A stretch of 64,000 nt of DNA, taken from Perkinsus chesapeaki (Eukaryota > Perkinsozoa > Perkinsida > Perkinsidae). Where the stretch lies: the NCBI GenBank assembly GCA_013115145.1, contig JAAPAO010000058.1:1-64000 (forward strand), in the 5' to 3' direction. The stretch's first letter is position 1; every line of letters begins with the position of its first letter. The notes beneath the pieces were generated by a model. It had not been told where the DNA came from. It did not search any database and was given only the letters and a program-made list of their open reading frames with translations. The position numbers and the translations under genes were made by a program. Below, piece after piece: positions 1 through 10,985 of this stretch.

Positions 1-245
1 GACAGAGTTGTGTTAGAACCGAAAATCGGGACAGGGGGACAACTTTTGTGTCACGGCACTTGCTAGTACAACATAAACGATTTTCGCGCTCGCCCACCCC
101 TCAAATCTAGCTGAGCACTACACTCGTCTCGGGGTAGGTAAGGCTTTATCAAGTACACAAAGGACCACTTGCTGTCACACTGGGCCTTGAATTGGCCATA
201 CCTCGAGGTTCTCAAGTCGGGATGGGATCAGTTTTGATTTAGTAA

Positions 246-2497
246 ATGAAGCGTGTAGATATTGTCGATCTAGAGGGCCATGGGTCCAAGAGGGCACGGC
301 TGGGCCTTCCTGGTACTACCGAACAGGACTATTGTAGCCTATTACAGCGTTAAGGAGCAGGTCTACGGATGCATACGGAGTCACAGTATAATGCGGCACA
401 GTGGGCTTCGCAGTTGGAAGAGCTCGGCAGCTTCCCACTCATTATAGAGCTCGAGGGCATTAAGACAGACTATGCCTTTTCGGAGAATGACCTGAAACGG
501 GTTTGTGAGAGGTAGTAAGGGTTCATTCAGGGGAGGGGTAAGCAGGAGTGACCTGAACGCTACTCATTGTCGAGGGTTGTACGCCTTCGATATATGGATA
601 GCCTAGCCTTCTCTGGGGTATGTGAACTAGTAATGTTGAAGAGCTGTGTAGATATGTTATATTTTTTCATATTATAGTACTGTTCTATACCATCCCAAGT
701 CAGCCCCCATACTGTATTTCTTCTTGCATTTTCTGAAGCATCCGCCCTGTATGAGTGGATCAGTGTTGATTCATTATAAATGCATCATGTGGAAGCTGGT
801 ATGTAAGATACGGCCCAGTACGGACATTAGAGCTTCTCGACTCTGTCTCGGCCCCGGATGTGGCCCTAGTAGAATTTGAGAACAAGTCAGACGCCTTGGA
901 GTTCCTCGCCCATATGAATGGTAGCTGTTGTCTCTTTTCGCTTTCCTTCACTCCCACCAGGTCTGCCTATTAAAGTCGACGGGGAGTCGGTCGTCATCCG
1001 GATAACCCCCTTCTCTAAAGAGGCGGAGGAAAAGCTTAGAGTAGTTCTCACCTTACTATAGAGCTATCAGGTCTGCTTAGTGTAATCTTGAACTGGCCGT
1101 GGGACAGGCTACACAAGGGAATGCCTTCGCCTTCTCGGATGGTGCGGCGGCGGTAGCTGATCTTCCCCTGTATGAGATTGACCTTAGGAGAGGACGAAGC
1201 CCAATGGGCCGCCCCGAAGCAATGGTGTTGTAGATTCGTTATTGGGGCGGAACGAATGTAGTAGGGGGTCTAGAATGCCGCTTCGAACCTTCCTTGACCT
1301 AGTCGAGCCCCGGCGTGGACGATATAGTTGAGTCTGTCAGGCATAAGGACTTCCCTCTAGTGGGGCGTATTATAGGGCCTAGTGGAGAGCACATGAAAAC
1401 AATACATGCAGCCACAGGAGCTAAGCTCCGGCTTAGAGGCAAAAGGAGTGGGCAGTTTGAGGGGTGACAGTAATAGGGTCTATTGGGATGGGGTGTAGGT
1501 AACTATAGAGAGGGACCAGAGAATATGGAATCGGACGAGCCAATGCATCTCTGCGTTAGTAAGCCAGAGAGCGGCGAGGTCGAGGGTGAAGCTGTGGATA
1601 GGCAATACGAGCGAGGTGGCTTATAGACGGACATGCGAGCTGGTGGAGAATCATATGAAAGCTGTTTATGATGACTATGCTATATGGTGTGATCAGAGGG
1701 GGATACCAGTAGGGCTGCTGTAGACTGGCTGTATTGGAGATGGTAAGGCGGAGGGCAGGTACCAGTTATACAAATGATAGTCGTAGAAGGGAAGGCGACA
1801 GAGTCACTGGAGCAAAAGCTCAACGAACTCTACTTGGCACAGAACCAAGCTGTAAATCAGTCTTCATCACAAGTGGATAGCGTGGTTTCTCTCAGCCCCC
1901 GGTAGCGGAGGCCCCTCCTGCCCCGCCCAGCTTGATCCCTATAGAGGTAGGAGATCCTCGCATGGACCTAAGATGCGTTTGGGTACCGCTCAGCATCTGG
2001 TGGCATTCAACTATCGTAACCCTGGCTTCAACAAGAGGATAGGAGGTAAAGAAGATGAGAGCGATAATGGTAAGGATGGCGAAGGGAAAGAGGAGATTAT
2101 GGACCTTGAAGAAGAGGAAGATGCCGATGAGGATGGTACACAGTGGCAGCGACGGCAGGGGAGATGTACCGGACGCTGGCAGGCATACACGACCCTCGCC
2201 TTCTGCAGCCAGAGGACCCCTCTCTTAAGCCACGGGCCGATGGTTCTGATGTACGTAGCGGCTGATAGTTCTCCCAGGCCTCAATGGCAGGTATGCCGTC
2301 ATTGGTTGAGAAATCGATGTAATTACGGTGATAAATGCAGCTTCAAACACGTAGGGAACTTCCATATCGAAGGACCTTCACCAGAGTGCATTACAGGTCC
2401 TACCGGAGGGTATGGTGCCACCGCCAGGAGTGGTCCTGCCGGGCCTAGGTCCATCCAAGCGACAGAAAGCGAAGGAGACATCGAAAGAGACTGCTGA
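246..2497 (+). CDS. RRM-KH-CCCH RNA-binding protein, copy A
   Basis: Probable RNA-binding regulator. Three modules are visible in order. An RRM-like segment has its first half before about 512 (SENDLKRVCERYG) and its second half at about 809-921 (SAPDVALVEFENKSDALEFL). A KH domain lies at about 1340-1550, with the GxxG loop in GRIIGPSGEHMK. A CCCH finger lies at about 2296-2350 and reads C-x7-C-x5-C-x3-H (CRHWLRNRCNYGDKCSFKH). The start is ATG 246, chosen because a 47-bp GT-AG intron then joins in frame to the exon at about 360. Several introns were inferred, and the segment between KH and finger is acidic (EEEEDADED). The next gene is a tandem copy with the same order. The family role is inferred from domains only, and a precise orthologue was not recognised. 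Confidence 0.7.
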
Positions 2498-2632
2498 CTA
2501 ATTAAAGGCATGTTGTTTCCCCTTATGGGAATGTCGAGTAGCATACGATGTTGCTACCACTGCTGTTCTGTTGTGTTGGTTAACTTTCTGAGGAGTATCT
2601 GCCCAGAATAAGTCCCCTTCACCGCATTGACA

Positions 2633-4593
2633 ATGTCAACAGCGGCAGCAGAAACGGCTACAGCATCATCACCGACAGCTGCACCGAGTCCACCTCCTAT
2701 GGACCCAAGGCGGCAACAGAAACGGTCACTCGCTAGCATGTCCATGTCCGATGGGATGGGCGGTATTCGCGGATCTATTGGCCTGACCGGTAGGGGTACG
2801 GTGTTTGGTTCCTGTAAAGGAGCGTTGTTCCGTCAGGTAACATTCAAGCAGGTGGGAAAATCAATCCCTTCTTGGCCTATCAAAATGACGTCTCCCAAGC
2901 CGGTGAGCAACTGGACAGGATGCCTTTACCGCATCACAGTCACCTGTCTGTCGTAGGTGATCTGTCGTCCTGCGCATTGGTGCTCATGCTGGAAGGCATC
3001 CCCAAGGATTTTGCCTTCTCCGAGAACGACCTCTGGACCACATTCTCGAGGTAGATACTATCAGTGGACGCTGACGCTCAAATGCTGTGAGGCTTCTCTG
3101 TCAGGTACGGCCCGCTGAAGACTGTACAGCTGCTGGACTCAGTGTCTGCCCCTGACGTTGCACTGCTGGAGTTTCAGAACAACTCTGATGCTTATGAGTG
3201 CCAAAGACACCTTGATGGTAGTCTACGTCTTGTCACCACTTCCGATTGGTTATTTTAGGTGCAGTGTTGAAGATAGAAGGCGACACATGTGTAGCGCGGG
3301 TGAAGCAGTTCAGTCAGGAAATGGAGAAGCATCTGAGGGTAGGCATCGATGGCCGAGATCGATCGTGGTAAAGTTGTTCTGGTTAGGGCCTCCTAGAGAC
3401 AGCAGCAGCTGCATCATTGCAGTATCAGATAGCAAGAGGTGGGCTGCTGCATTCGATCGGGGGTCAGATGTTTCCTTTTCAGATGGGGAGTCGATACTGA
3501 GCGATCCGGATGCGCTGGGCGGGCCAGCTTCCAATGCAGGGAAGTGGTGCGCCAGGTAAGGCAGTAATCGCTGCCAGAGACTTGCAGGGTGCAGCCGTCA
3601 TGCTGCAGGTTCGTCATCGGGGCTGAGAGGATGCATAAGGACTTCCCTATCGTTGGTCGGATAATCGGACCCAACGGTGAGCATATGAAGCTGATTCACC
3701 ACAAGACAGGAGCTAAGCTAAGACTTAGAGGGAGGAGAAGTAAGCTGGGGAAGAGGGTGGGATAAGGAGAGCTATGGTTATTGTTAGGCAACTTCCGGGA
3801 AGGCCCCGAGAATAAGGAGTCAGATGAGCCCCTTCACCTTTGCGTATCCAGCCACGATGAGGTACGGCTCCCCTTGGGCCCATTGGTTCCACAGCTTCAC
3901 TGTTGATGCTCAGGTATCCTACAGACGTACATGTGAGATGGTAGAGCATCTTATGAAAGGCGTCTATCACGACTATGGTGAATGGTGTGCTCAGAGAGGC
4001 ATACCTGTAGGCTGCTGCTGATGGGGTGGTCATTGTACATAGACTAACTCCTTCAGATACCGGCCATCCAGATGATTATGGTCGAAGGCTCCACTCATGA
4101 GTCATTGGAAGAGAAACTGCAAGTAAGATGCAGTTTCTACAAAGGGGTCCAGGATATCAGAGAGCTATTCTATCAGGAACTTTATTCATCCCAAAACCTC
4201 ACACTACCTTCACCTGGATCAGTCGAAGGAGATGGGGACAAGGCCGTGGACCCGCGCTTGGCTGAGGCGCATGTACCGGTCTTTGATGCTGTAAGATGGC
4301 AATAGCTACACCTTTCAGAACTCTATCTTTTTCAGAGCCAAACGGGGCCCGCCTACAAGAGGCTTCGAAGTGATATGAACTCAGTTAGTAAAGTATGCCG
4401 CCACTGGCTTAGAGGGCAATGCCATTATGGCGACCGGTAGGAGGTATCTGTCGCTCATTACCATTTACTCGGTGGTTGTTTTAGGTGTAGCTTCCGACAT
4501 GTGGTGCCACCGGGCATGGCACCTCCTCCACAGGGCGTTGTGTTCATACAGCAGCCGTCAGGAGATGACGATAAGACTGCTGCGAGCCCTTAA
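2633..4593 (+). CDS. RRM-KH-CCCH RNA-binding protein, copy B
   Basis: Tandem paralogue of the preceding gene. It opens with an Ala/Thr/Ser/Pro-rich leader (MSTAAAETATASS). The RRM is split by a 54-bp intron at the same place as in copy A: AFSENDLWTTFSR, then YGPLKTVQLLDSVSAPDVALLEF. The KH domain at about 3630-3850 carries GRIIGPNGEHMK and continues after an intron with REGPENKESDEPLHLC. The CCCH finger (CRHWLRGQCHYGDRCSFRH) is itself split by an intron at about 4437-4485. The protein ends DDDKTAASP, stop 4591-4593. Exons around 3240-3540 are uncertain. Shared intron position and protein identity with copy A show that the pair arose by tandem duplication. Molecular target unknown. Confidence 0.7.
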
Positions 4594-4871
4594 GTTGACA
4601 TCATGCTTCCACTGTTGCTGTTTACTATTATACAACTCATTCAACTCGTCGAGAGATCACCACCTTTCATGGCTTATGCTCGAGTACCTTAGGACACTCC
4701 AGTGCCACAAGAGGCGTCCCTTGTTGTCGTCCATGTCGGCAGTGTAGGAAACTACTACAATACCATCTCCTCACTATTACCAACTGACCATTCAAAACGT
4801 CCCCTTTACCGCCCATCTGTAGTACCTGTTGAGTTCCACTAGTACAGGGGCTATGATAGGACTCTAGCGCA

Positions 4872-6271
4872 ATGACAAGTCAAAGCGGGAGAGAGGTGGC
4901 TTTCGGTAGGCGGGCGCGAAGGACTTTTCCAAGTGAGGCTCAGCCATTAGCGAGACCGCCGCTGGGTGAAGGTGCCCAGTTTGGGCGACGAGCAAGGAAT
5001 GCTGCTGCAGCCGCGGCCCCATCAGCTTCTTATGCTCAAGGAGGCAGGTTTGAGGAGAGGACGCCTCATGAGGAACATACGGTGTCGGCTTTCCATCGAC
5101 AAACATCTGTACCAGACAGGCGTCGGGGGTTGCCACGTGAGGGTCTTGGAGGCCCTATAGGGACTGAACTGCTAAGGCTGACCTTTGGCGAGAATCGGAG
5201 GTGCCCTGATGGCTGGTTTCAGGGCTTCAGATTCAATCTGGAAGGGCCGCGGTACTGCCTAGTGCAGGAGAAGGGTGGGCCTTGCGGGGTCCTAGCAGCA
5301 GTCATGGCGTTCATTGTTAAAAACATGATGAAAGCCAATGGAGAAGATCCTACCACTGAGCTACCTAAGGGCCAATTGCCAGGAGCGGAGGATCTTCTCA
5401 AAGATGCACTAGCGGAAATACTATGGCGGGTGGTCGAGGGCTCGAGCGGCAAGATCCATCTGGTGTATGGCCTTGATGATCCTGAGCGACCGGATAGAGC
5501 ATCGGTGGCAACCTTTGACAGTCAAGCAGCAGCAGTGGCAGCCCTGGGGTCGCCGCAATTTCTGAGGCAATACGCAGAATGTAAGAATGTTCCCCATACC
5601 GCTGTAATAGTTACGCGGTCAATTGATGGTATGGCACCGCAAAGGTTGAAGCAGGTGCCGGCCTGGTTGCCTTCGTGTACTCAGCTATTCTTACCAGGGG
5701 CCTGGAAGAGGTAAGAGAGGATACCGATGATCCCAAGGGTGCAACTATGCTTGGTGCTCATGGGTAAGCTGCAAGGATCAGCCTTGGGCCAGTTTAGTAG
5801 GCACGCGTAACATATTTAGTTCTCAGGTACTGCACACAAGAGCTTGTGAATCTCCTTCTGGTCGGGCGAGCGGTATCAAACACCTTCGACGGCCAGCAAT
5901 CTCTGGACGGCTTAGTTCTGACAGGCATAGAGTCTGCCAGTTGCCCCGTCGGTCTTCTCAGTCTCTATGAACACTTCGGCTGCTTGGAGGTGGGCCAGCG
6001 GCTGAAGATGCCTACCTCCTCTATCTGGCTGATATGTGCGGAGAGCCATTATTCGCTCCTCTATGGTGTGGGGCCTATCGATAGCGATACGGTGGAGTTG
6101 CGGTACATGGACCAGTTAATGGGCGAAGAAGGTGAATACCACCTCACCTTGCGGCTCTTGGATAGGAAAGCTCCAAGATTTAAGCCTCCGAGAGGTATGA
6201 TAGAGCAATGCATACGAACAAGATGGCAAGAATATGAAATATCTTGGAACGGGAGAGATCCAATTCTGTGA
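4872..6271 (+). CDS. MINDY-3/4-type ubiquitin hydrolase
   Basis: Deubiquitinase of the MINDY (FAM188/DUF4205) class, which cleaves Lys48-linked polyubiquitin. Exons 4872-5580, 5655-5763 and 5827-6271 give 420 residues with clean GTAAG donors. The catalytic Cys box is KGGPCGVLAAV at about residue 140. The middle exon restores the conserved stretch VYSAILTRGLEEVRED. The last exon has ELVNLLLVGRAVSNTFDG and then SHYSLLYG, whose His is the expected catalytic partner. The N-terminal 100 residues are Arg/Ala-rich and look disordered. The open frame running through the first intron to 5714 is a read-through, not the real C-terminus of that exon, because only splicing restores the family motif. MINDY-3 versus MINDY-4 was not resolved. 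Confidence 0.85.
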
Positions 6272-6353
6272 CCAACCATGCTATCACCTCAACGACGTTA
6301 CCACACTGTGCTGTTGGGTTGGCAATTTCTGAGTGAGCAGCTTGGTGGCAGTT

Positions 6354-8041
6354 ATGACTTCGGCAGCCACCGCCCGAGTGGGCCTTCTGCGAGCCCTAGT
6401 GTCTGCCGGCAACGGCCAGATGGCCGCCGAGAAGCTGCCGCATCTGTACGCACTGGCTGGGGCGGCTATTGAGGTTAGTAATGAACCTTTGAACGCTGTG
6501 ATCACTGTTGTTGTCTCATAAAGGCCATGGCAATGGAAGGGGATATTTCAGCAGCGCGGCAGCTCGTTGCTCGAATGGAGGCGGACGGAGAAGCCAGTGC
6601 GAGAATGACGGGTAAGCAGACACCAGGAAGGTGGAGCTACCAGGAGGATGTTGCCAGATTCCAGATGGCCTGCGAAGACTGATAGGTTCCCTCGTTTACC
6701 AGTGCCTCTTTCAATCTACACGTCCCTGGCTCGAGGGCTCGCCTCACAGAAACGTATAGCAGACTGTGTGCGGCTGTGGGGCCACGTTACCAAATGGCGA
6801 CTGCTCAAGCCGGACAATGATTTCTTTGAAGGTGGACTGGCGCGTGTCGGAACTTCACGATTTGTTTGCTCAGCTATGCTATCCTGTTGCGCAGCGGCTA
6901 AGGACTCCGACTTGGCGGCTAAGCTACTCACAGTACGTTAGATTGCGGCTTTAGTTTTCATTAAAGTCGTCCTTGGGTAGGAGGCGGACGTCCACAGTGT
7001 CCAGCTCGGCCAAGCTGCTCGGTCAAATGCTCTGGGCGCCCTCGCTCACTCCCGGAAGCATGGACAAACGGCGTGGGAGTTGTAAGCTACTCCTGTCACG
7101 GTTCTGATTGAACGCTTGCCGGCTGCTCGCAGATATTGCTCGATAGTGGCGTCTGCTGAACCAATACCCTCCATCACTTTCGAGCGGGTCCTAGTAGCCT
7201 GCGCTACCAATCGATGGCATCATGCGATACCCAGAATCCTTCAGTTGGCGGACAAATCGGTACGGTTGTCCCTCCACTCAAGAATGACCTAATTCCTCTA
7301 CAGGCCTGTCCCTTGGGCGAGGCCGCTATTGTCCACGCTATAAGGGCTTTCAGAGAGCCACTGTCGTCCGAAAGTATCCCTCGCATCTCAGCTGAGGCGG
7401 CCGAATTACGGATGAGGAATGCCTGGAGTGTAGGCTACTCTTCGGGGGCATTCTAATCTCAGCTCGTCAGGTCATCGGGGAAGACCACAAGATCACTCTA
7501 CGACAAATGAATGCACTTGTGGAAGTGAGTTCTCAGTGTTGGCCGTCACGGTTGATACATCGTACAGGTATATTGTAGCCTTGGGTATTGGCAAGAGGCT
7601 GTTAGCCTCGTGCTCTCAGCAAGGGAACGGTGGCCCTGGATGGGCGAGGAAGCCGCAGATAGAGCAACAGATGGTGAAGGGTTCGCTAACGTTCATACGT
7701 TCAAGCCAATATTTATAGTAAGCGATTACGGTAGAGAGAGGGCTCCAGCTGATATCCTTCAGGCGATCAAAGACGAGCCCTGTGAAACCTTCTTCGCTGT
7801 ATGGGATGTGATGGTTCTCGATTGCAGCATCACACCGACTAGCGAAATGATCAAGGAGGCTATCAACAACGCTTTGATTCATCTTAAGTCTGCTAAGCGT
7901 TTGGTGCAACTACTGGAACTGGCCTACTCACGAGGAATACCAATTTCACAAGATCAACTAGATCTACTTCGGCGTGAGGCTTCTCACGTGCGCTCCGTAC
8001 AGCAGCTAATCCAAATAAGCTCACATCTTAAAGTCCCGTGA
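6354..8041 (+). CDS. Helical repeat protein, PPR-like
   Basis: Not firmly recognised. Coding exons include 6354-6473 (MTSAATARVGLLRALVSAG), about 6522-6610 (EGDISAARQLVARMEADG), about 6715-6930 (YTSLARGLASQKRIADCVRLWGHV) and a long last exon ending 8041 (REASHVRSVQQLIQISSHLKVP). The helix-turn-helix spacing and phrases such as YTSLARGLASQKR resemble pentatricopeptide repeats, which usually bind organellar RNA, but no strong consensus repeat array is visible. An armadillo/TPR-type protein is the alternative. The segment at about 6960-7540 contains several short exons that I could not join confidently. No clear transit peptide was seen. Confidence 0.45.
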
Positions 8042-9058
8042 CATGTTTCAGCCATCAGTTTCTTGTCATCGCGCTAGATTGCTGCCTTTTGTTACCATAT
8101 CATAGCCTTAATTGACGGAGCCAGCAGCACGGACAGTGGGAGTGTATCCATAGTGTTTGCCCTTATGTGATGTGACTGGCAATGCGACCTTTGTCATTCT
8201 TTTCTACAATACTACTTGCTGCTAGCTGCTATTGCCTACCAGTATTATATATGTTAATTTGGCAACCGTTACGTCGCTCGTGATCCGAAGAATGCATAGA
8301 AATACGACAAAGGTCTCCTTCCAGAGAGTCCGTGAGTTGGTTATGTGCAATGATCGCTTCGACGGCTCAGAGCGTCATTGCTCCGCAATACATTCGCCAG
8401 CCTTAGTAGCCGAAAGCGCTACCGTTACCGCACTAGTAACGGTAACGGGATCTATTGTCTTACCATAATCGACTGCTTGGAGGCTCCCACGCTGCAGAAT
8501 TTGCCCAATGAGAGCCTCCTCGCCTGATACTGCCAACCCACAGTGTGAGCACACCTCGCTGATGGGTAATCGTCCCCCCTTATAGCTAGGCTGTTGGGGA
8601 CATATCTTATCCAGCTCGAAAGATTCCAGCAACACAACCGGTGATCGAAGGAGAACCAACTAGAGACCGATTGATTCAAGCAGTTATTTTATCAAAGTAT
8701 TCCGAATTCACTGATAACAGATCTCTTCAGAATAAAGCGCTAGGCTCTTCGGGGAGAAGCGCAAAAACACACGGCTTTACGCGTCATATTCAGAACGTTG
8801 GCTCAAGGAGGACGTGGGACTAGACGACCAACTAGGGACCGGGAAGGATAGATCCTTTTATAAAGGATTAGAGCACAATGGGGAACTTAACGTCCGGACA
8901 TTCTGACTGGATGTAGTGACTGACACAGTCGCCCTTAAGGGCCACTTGGGTTTGCTGACTTGACTATAACAGCACGGTGATCAAGGAATGTCATATTGAC
9001 TGTGTGGAGGCAGAGTCTCCGAGGCTCCAATCCCGTCAGATCTAATATTGACAGGCTT
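8042..9058. other. Gene-poor interval with a hairpin
   Basis: No coding region could be supported here. The open frames present are short and lack any recognisable composition or splice continuity. It contains a 9-bp perfect stem-loop (listed separately) and a short palindrome at about 8851-8868. Confidence 0.5.
8422..8448. repeat. 9-bp perfect inverted repeat
   Basis: Arms CCGTTACCG and CGGTAACGG flank a 9-base loop. It lies about 380 bp downstream of the PPR-like gene stop, so it could be in its 3' UTR or intergenic. Function unknown. Confidence 0.6.
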
Positions 9059-9280
9059 CTACGGACAGCACTTCACACATGGCTCACCACCTTGCGAGCA
9101 GACACCCATAGCGATCATGCAGTATATAGGATTAACGAGAGCTCCACCATACACACACCACCAACATGATGCGCAACCGAATGGCGAAGGGGGCTGAGGC
9201 TGCTCAACTTTCGGTTCAAAACCGAGAGTCATACTCATAGTAGCAATCAGAGTGCAGATCTTCAAATAGCTCACCCACAT
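9059..9280 (-). CDS. Small secreted cysteine-rich protein
   Basis: A single-exon ORF of 73 residues. The N-terminus (MWVSYLKICTLIATMSMTLG) looks like a signal peptide. The mature part begins with a Pro/Gln linker and then has eight cysteines in about 37 residues, including CASCWWC and an ending with CVKCCP. This is the layout of small secreted disulfide-rich peptides. No family was recognised and no homologue is known to me. It is isolated in a gene-poor stretch, which is typical of lineage-specific secreted proteins, but a 73-codon ORF could also be chance. I make no claim of effector or toxin activity. Confidence 0.4.
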   Translation of the reverse strand: MWVSYLKICTLIATMSMTLGFEPKVEQPQPPSPFGCASCWWCVYGGALVNPIYCMIAMGVCSQGGEPCVKCCP

Positions 9281-10114
9281 TCGAAGTTTTAACAGATATG
9301 TAGCTTTCCGATTGTTCCACAGCGGGAGTGTGTCACTGCGGGGCTATAGCTACCATGTGACATCACTGTTCAACAGCCAATATACAAAGCACATTACGCC
9401 TGGTCCAGTCCCCGGGCTTCCGTATTTTTCATATCAGCCATAATGACACACGAAAACAACTAGGACCTTGCTGCAGTCTTTATTGGTTTTTTGGAGTATT
9501 CAGATCGTATATGGTAGGCGCAACTATTCCCTTGCATTCCGGTCACGGTCACGTTGGGAGCGCTAGCCGCGACACTCGGCCGATGCAAGTCGGGTCTATT
9601 TCGTTGTGAAAGTCTCTAGCCGTTCACAAATCGAATACTTCCTTATTCAACCTGGCGGGCGAAAAAGAAATGCGCCAAGCTATTCACATCACAAGAGTCT
9701 CCTAAATGTAGCCTTGGGTTATGGGAGCCCCTGGGAGCTATCGCTCCTCCGGAACACTGAGCGTGATGCCTGCTGTCTCTGGAAAACATACCCTAAGGGC
9801 TCACTTATGTGAGCGTTTTCTCACCTCTTCAGTATCACTGGTACACAATACTGGCAATCGAGACAGTCCTGTCACCTGCGGACTACAGGGCTCGGAGAGA
9901 ATTTGGCGGAAATTTATAGCCGGAAAGGGCGTGACAATTGCAGTGTCACACTCAGTGCAATGACACCGCAATTCCGCCTTCAGTGTGTTGTGTCAAGACT
10001 ATCTCAGTAACGAACATGGAGCTTCACTTGCCGTGGGATTCCACTATATCGTCTCCACGTACAGACTAACTGTGCAACATGTGGATACTTTGGCCAGGAA
10101 ACGGGACTGGCTAT
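9281..10114. other. Gene-poor interval with short inverted repeats
   Basis: No supported gene. Imperfect inverted sequence occurs at about 9930-9965 (GTGTCAC and complements). Codon composition of the short ORFs looks random. Confidence 0.45.
10018..10048. repeat. Short dispersed repeat, copy 1
   Basis: The core GCCGTGGGATTCCAC with similar flanks (GCTTCACT versus GCTTCCACT) recurs at about 10911-10938, just past the kinase stop codon. The resemblance continues weakly for a few tens of bases (TCCACGTAC versus TCCGTGTAC). Both copies are on the same strand. Origin unknown. Confidence 0.4.
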
Positions 10115-10131
10115 TCATAGCATGAATAGCC
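10109..10131. repeat. 10-bp perfect hairpin with 3-base loop
   Basis: Arms GGCTATTCAT and ATGAATAGCC are separated by AGC. It lies at the 3' edge of a weak minus-strand ORF pair (10336-10115). Confidence 0.6.
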
Positions 10132-10341
10132 TTTTCGTGGCAGTTGCGTACAGAATGGAGCGCCTAAAAATCGTGCCAAGTATAACCCTTAAACGGTCAA
10201 CGAAACGGTTGATCGATATGTCGTTAGATTCGCCTAGTAATAGCACCGAATATACCTTCCGTTTTGGCATCCTATACTGCTCCACGGCGGAAGAAAACTG
10301 AAATTTGTCAATTTGCATAACGAATTGGAACACCATGTGTC

Positions 10342-10608
10342 TCAGAATCGCCCGTGGGTGATGAGTGTAGCCTCCTCATTAAAGAAGTTTAGGGTGTGGG
10401 TGTCGCCATCGGTGTCATGAAGTTGGATGGCACGAATTGTTTCTTTAACTATTATACCGCATGCACCAAAGTTGTCGGGTTCAGCTATGATCAGTCTGAT
10501 CAGATCAGATAGCCCTCCGAGTGCTCCTCTTAGAGAGGAATACACCGCCAAATCTTCCAGCCAGGAAAATAACAGGGTGCTTCGTTTACTTTTTGAGCAG
10601 CGTTTCAT
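10342..10608 (-). CDS. Possible short or degenerate CDS
   Basis: An 88-codon frame beginning at a true ATG (MKRCSKSKRSTLLFSWLED). Its composition is protein-like (AEPDNFGACGIIVKETIRAI), unlike most random ORFs nearby. Immediately downstream on the same strand, another 73-codon frame (10336-10115) has similar character but is separated by a stop. It could be the remnant of one larger gene, a real short gene with an unrecognised intron, or chance. No family recognised. Confidence 0.25.
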   Translation of the reverse strand: MKRCSKSKRSTLLFSWLEDLAVYSSLRGALGGLSDLIRLIIAEPDNFGACGIIVKETIRAIQLHDTDGDTHTLNFFNEEATLITHGRF

Positions 10609-10675
10609 TTCCGAGATTTCCGGAGACTTCCGTCGAAAATTTCAAGGTTTGCAATTTTCCGATGAGCAGAATAAC

Positions 10676-10730
10676 CATTCTGAATGGTCGTCATGACCAC
10701 TGAATGATGCATTCATCAGAATGGTCATTG
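10676..10730. repeat. Nested palindromic sequence
   Basis: Overlapping inverted segments built from ATTCTGAATGGTC, CATGACCA, TGAATGATGCATTCA and CAGAATGGTCAT could fold into a branched hairpin. No gene overlaps it. Confidence 0.45.
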
Positions 10731-10985
10731 CGAATGCAAGTGCAACAGAACAGTTCCGTGGAACATTTAAACAATATAAATGTTAGGAGAATTCAAACAC
10801 AAAATTTCAGGTTGATATGAGCGGTAGTTAGGAAACGAGGTCTTTAGAGTGCGCGCACTGCATCTACACAACATTGAAGTGTTTAATGTCCGGAGCCCAT
10901 CGAGCGAAGCTTCCACTCGCCGTGGGATTCCACATCCGTGTACGTATAGATCTTACACACTTTGGAACACAACATGCGCAACTTC

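Noticed and set aside
5635-5654. A 26-bp mini-intron in the MINDY gene
   Set aside because: A better donor (GTAAGAATG at 5581) with the same acceptor gives a 74-bp intron and restores the family sequence before VYSAILTR.
8795-8806. Spliced-leader relic (TTGGCTCAAG) as in dinoflagellates and Perkinsus
   Set aside because: Only the last ten bases match; the preceding bases do not fit the leader, and no gene starts right after it.
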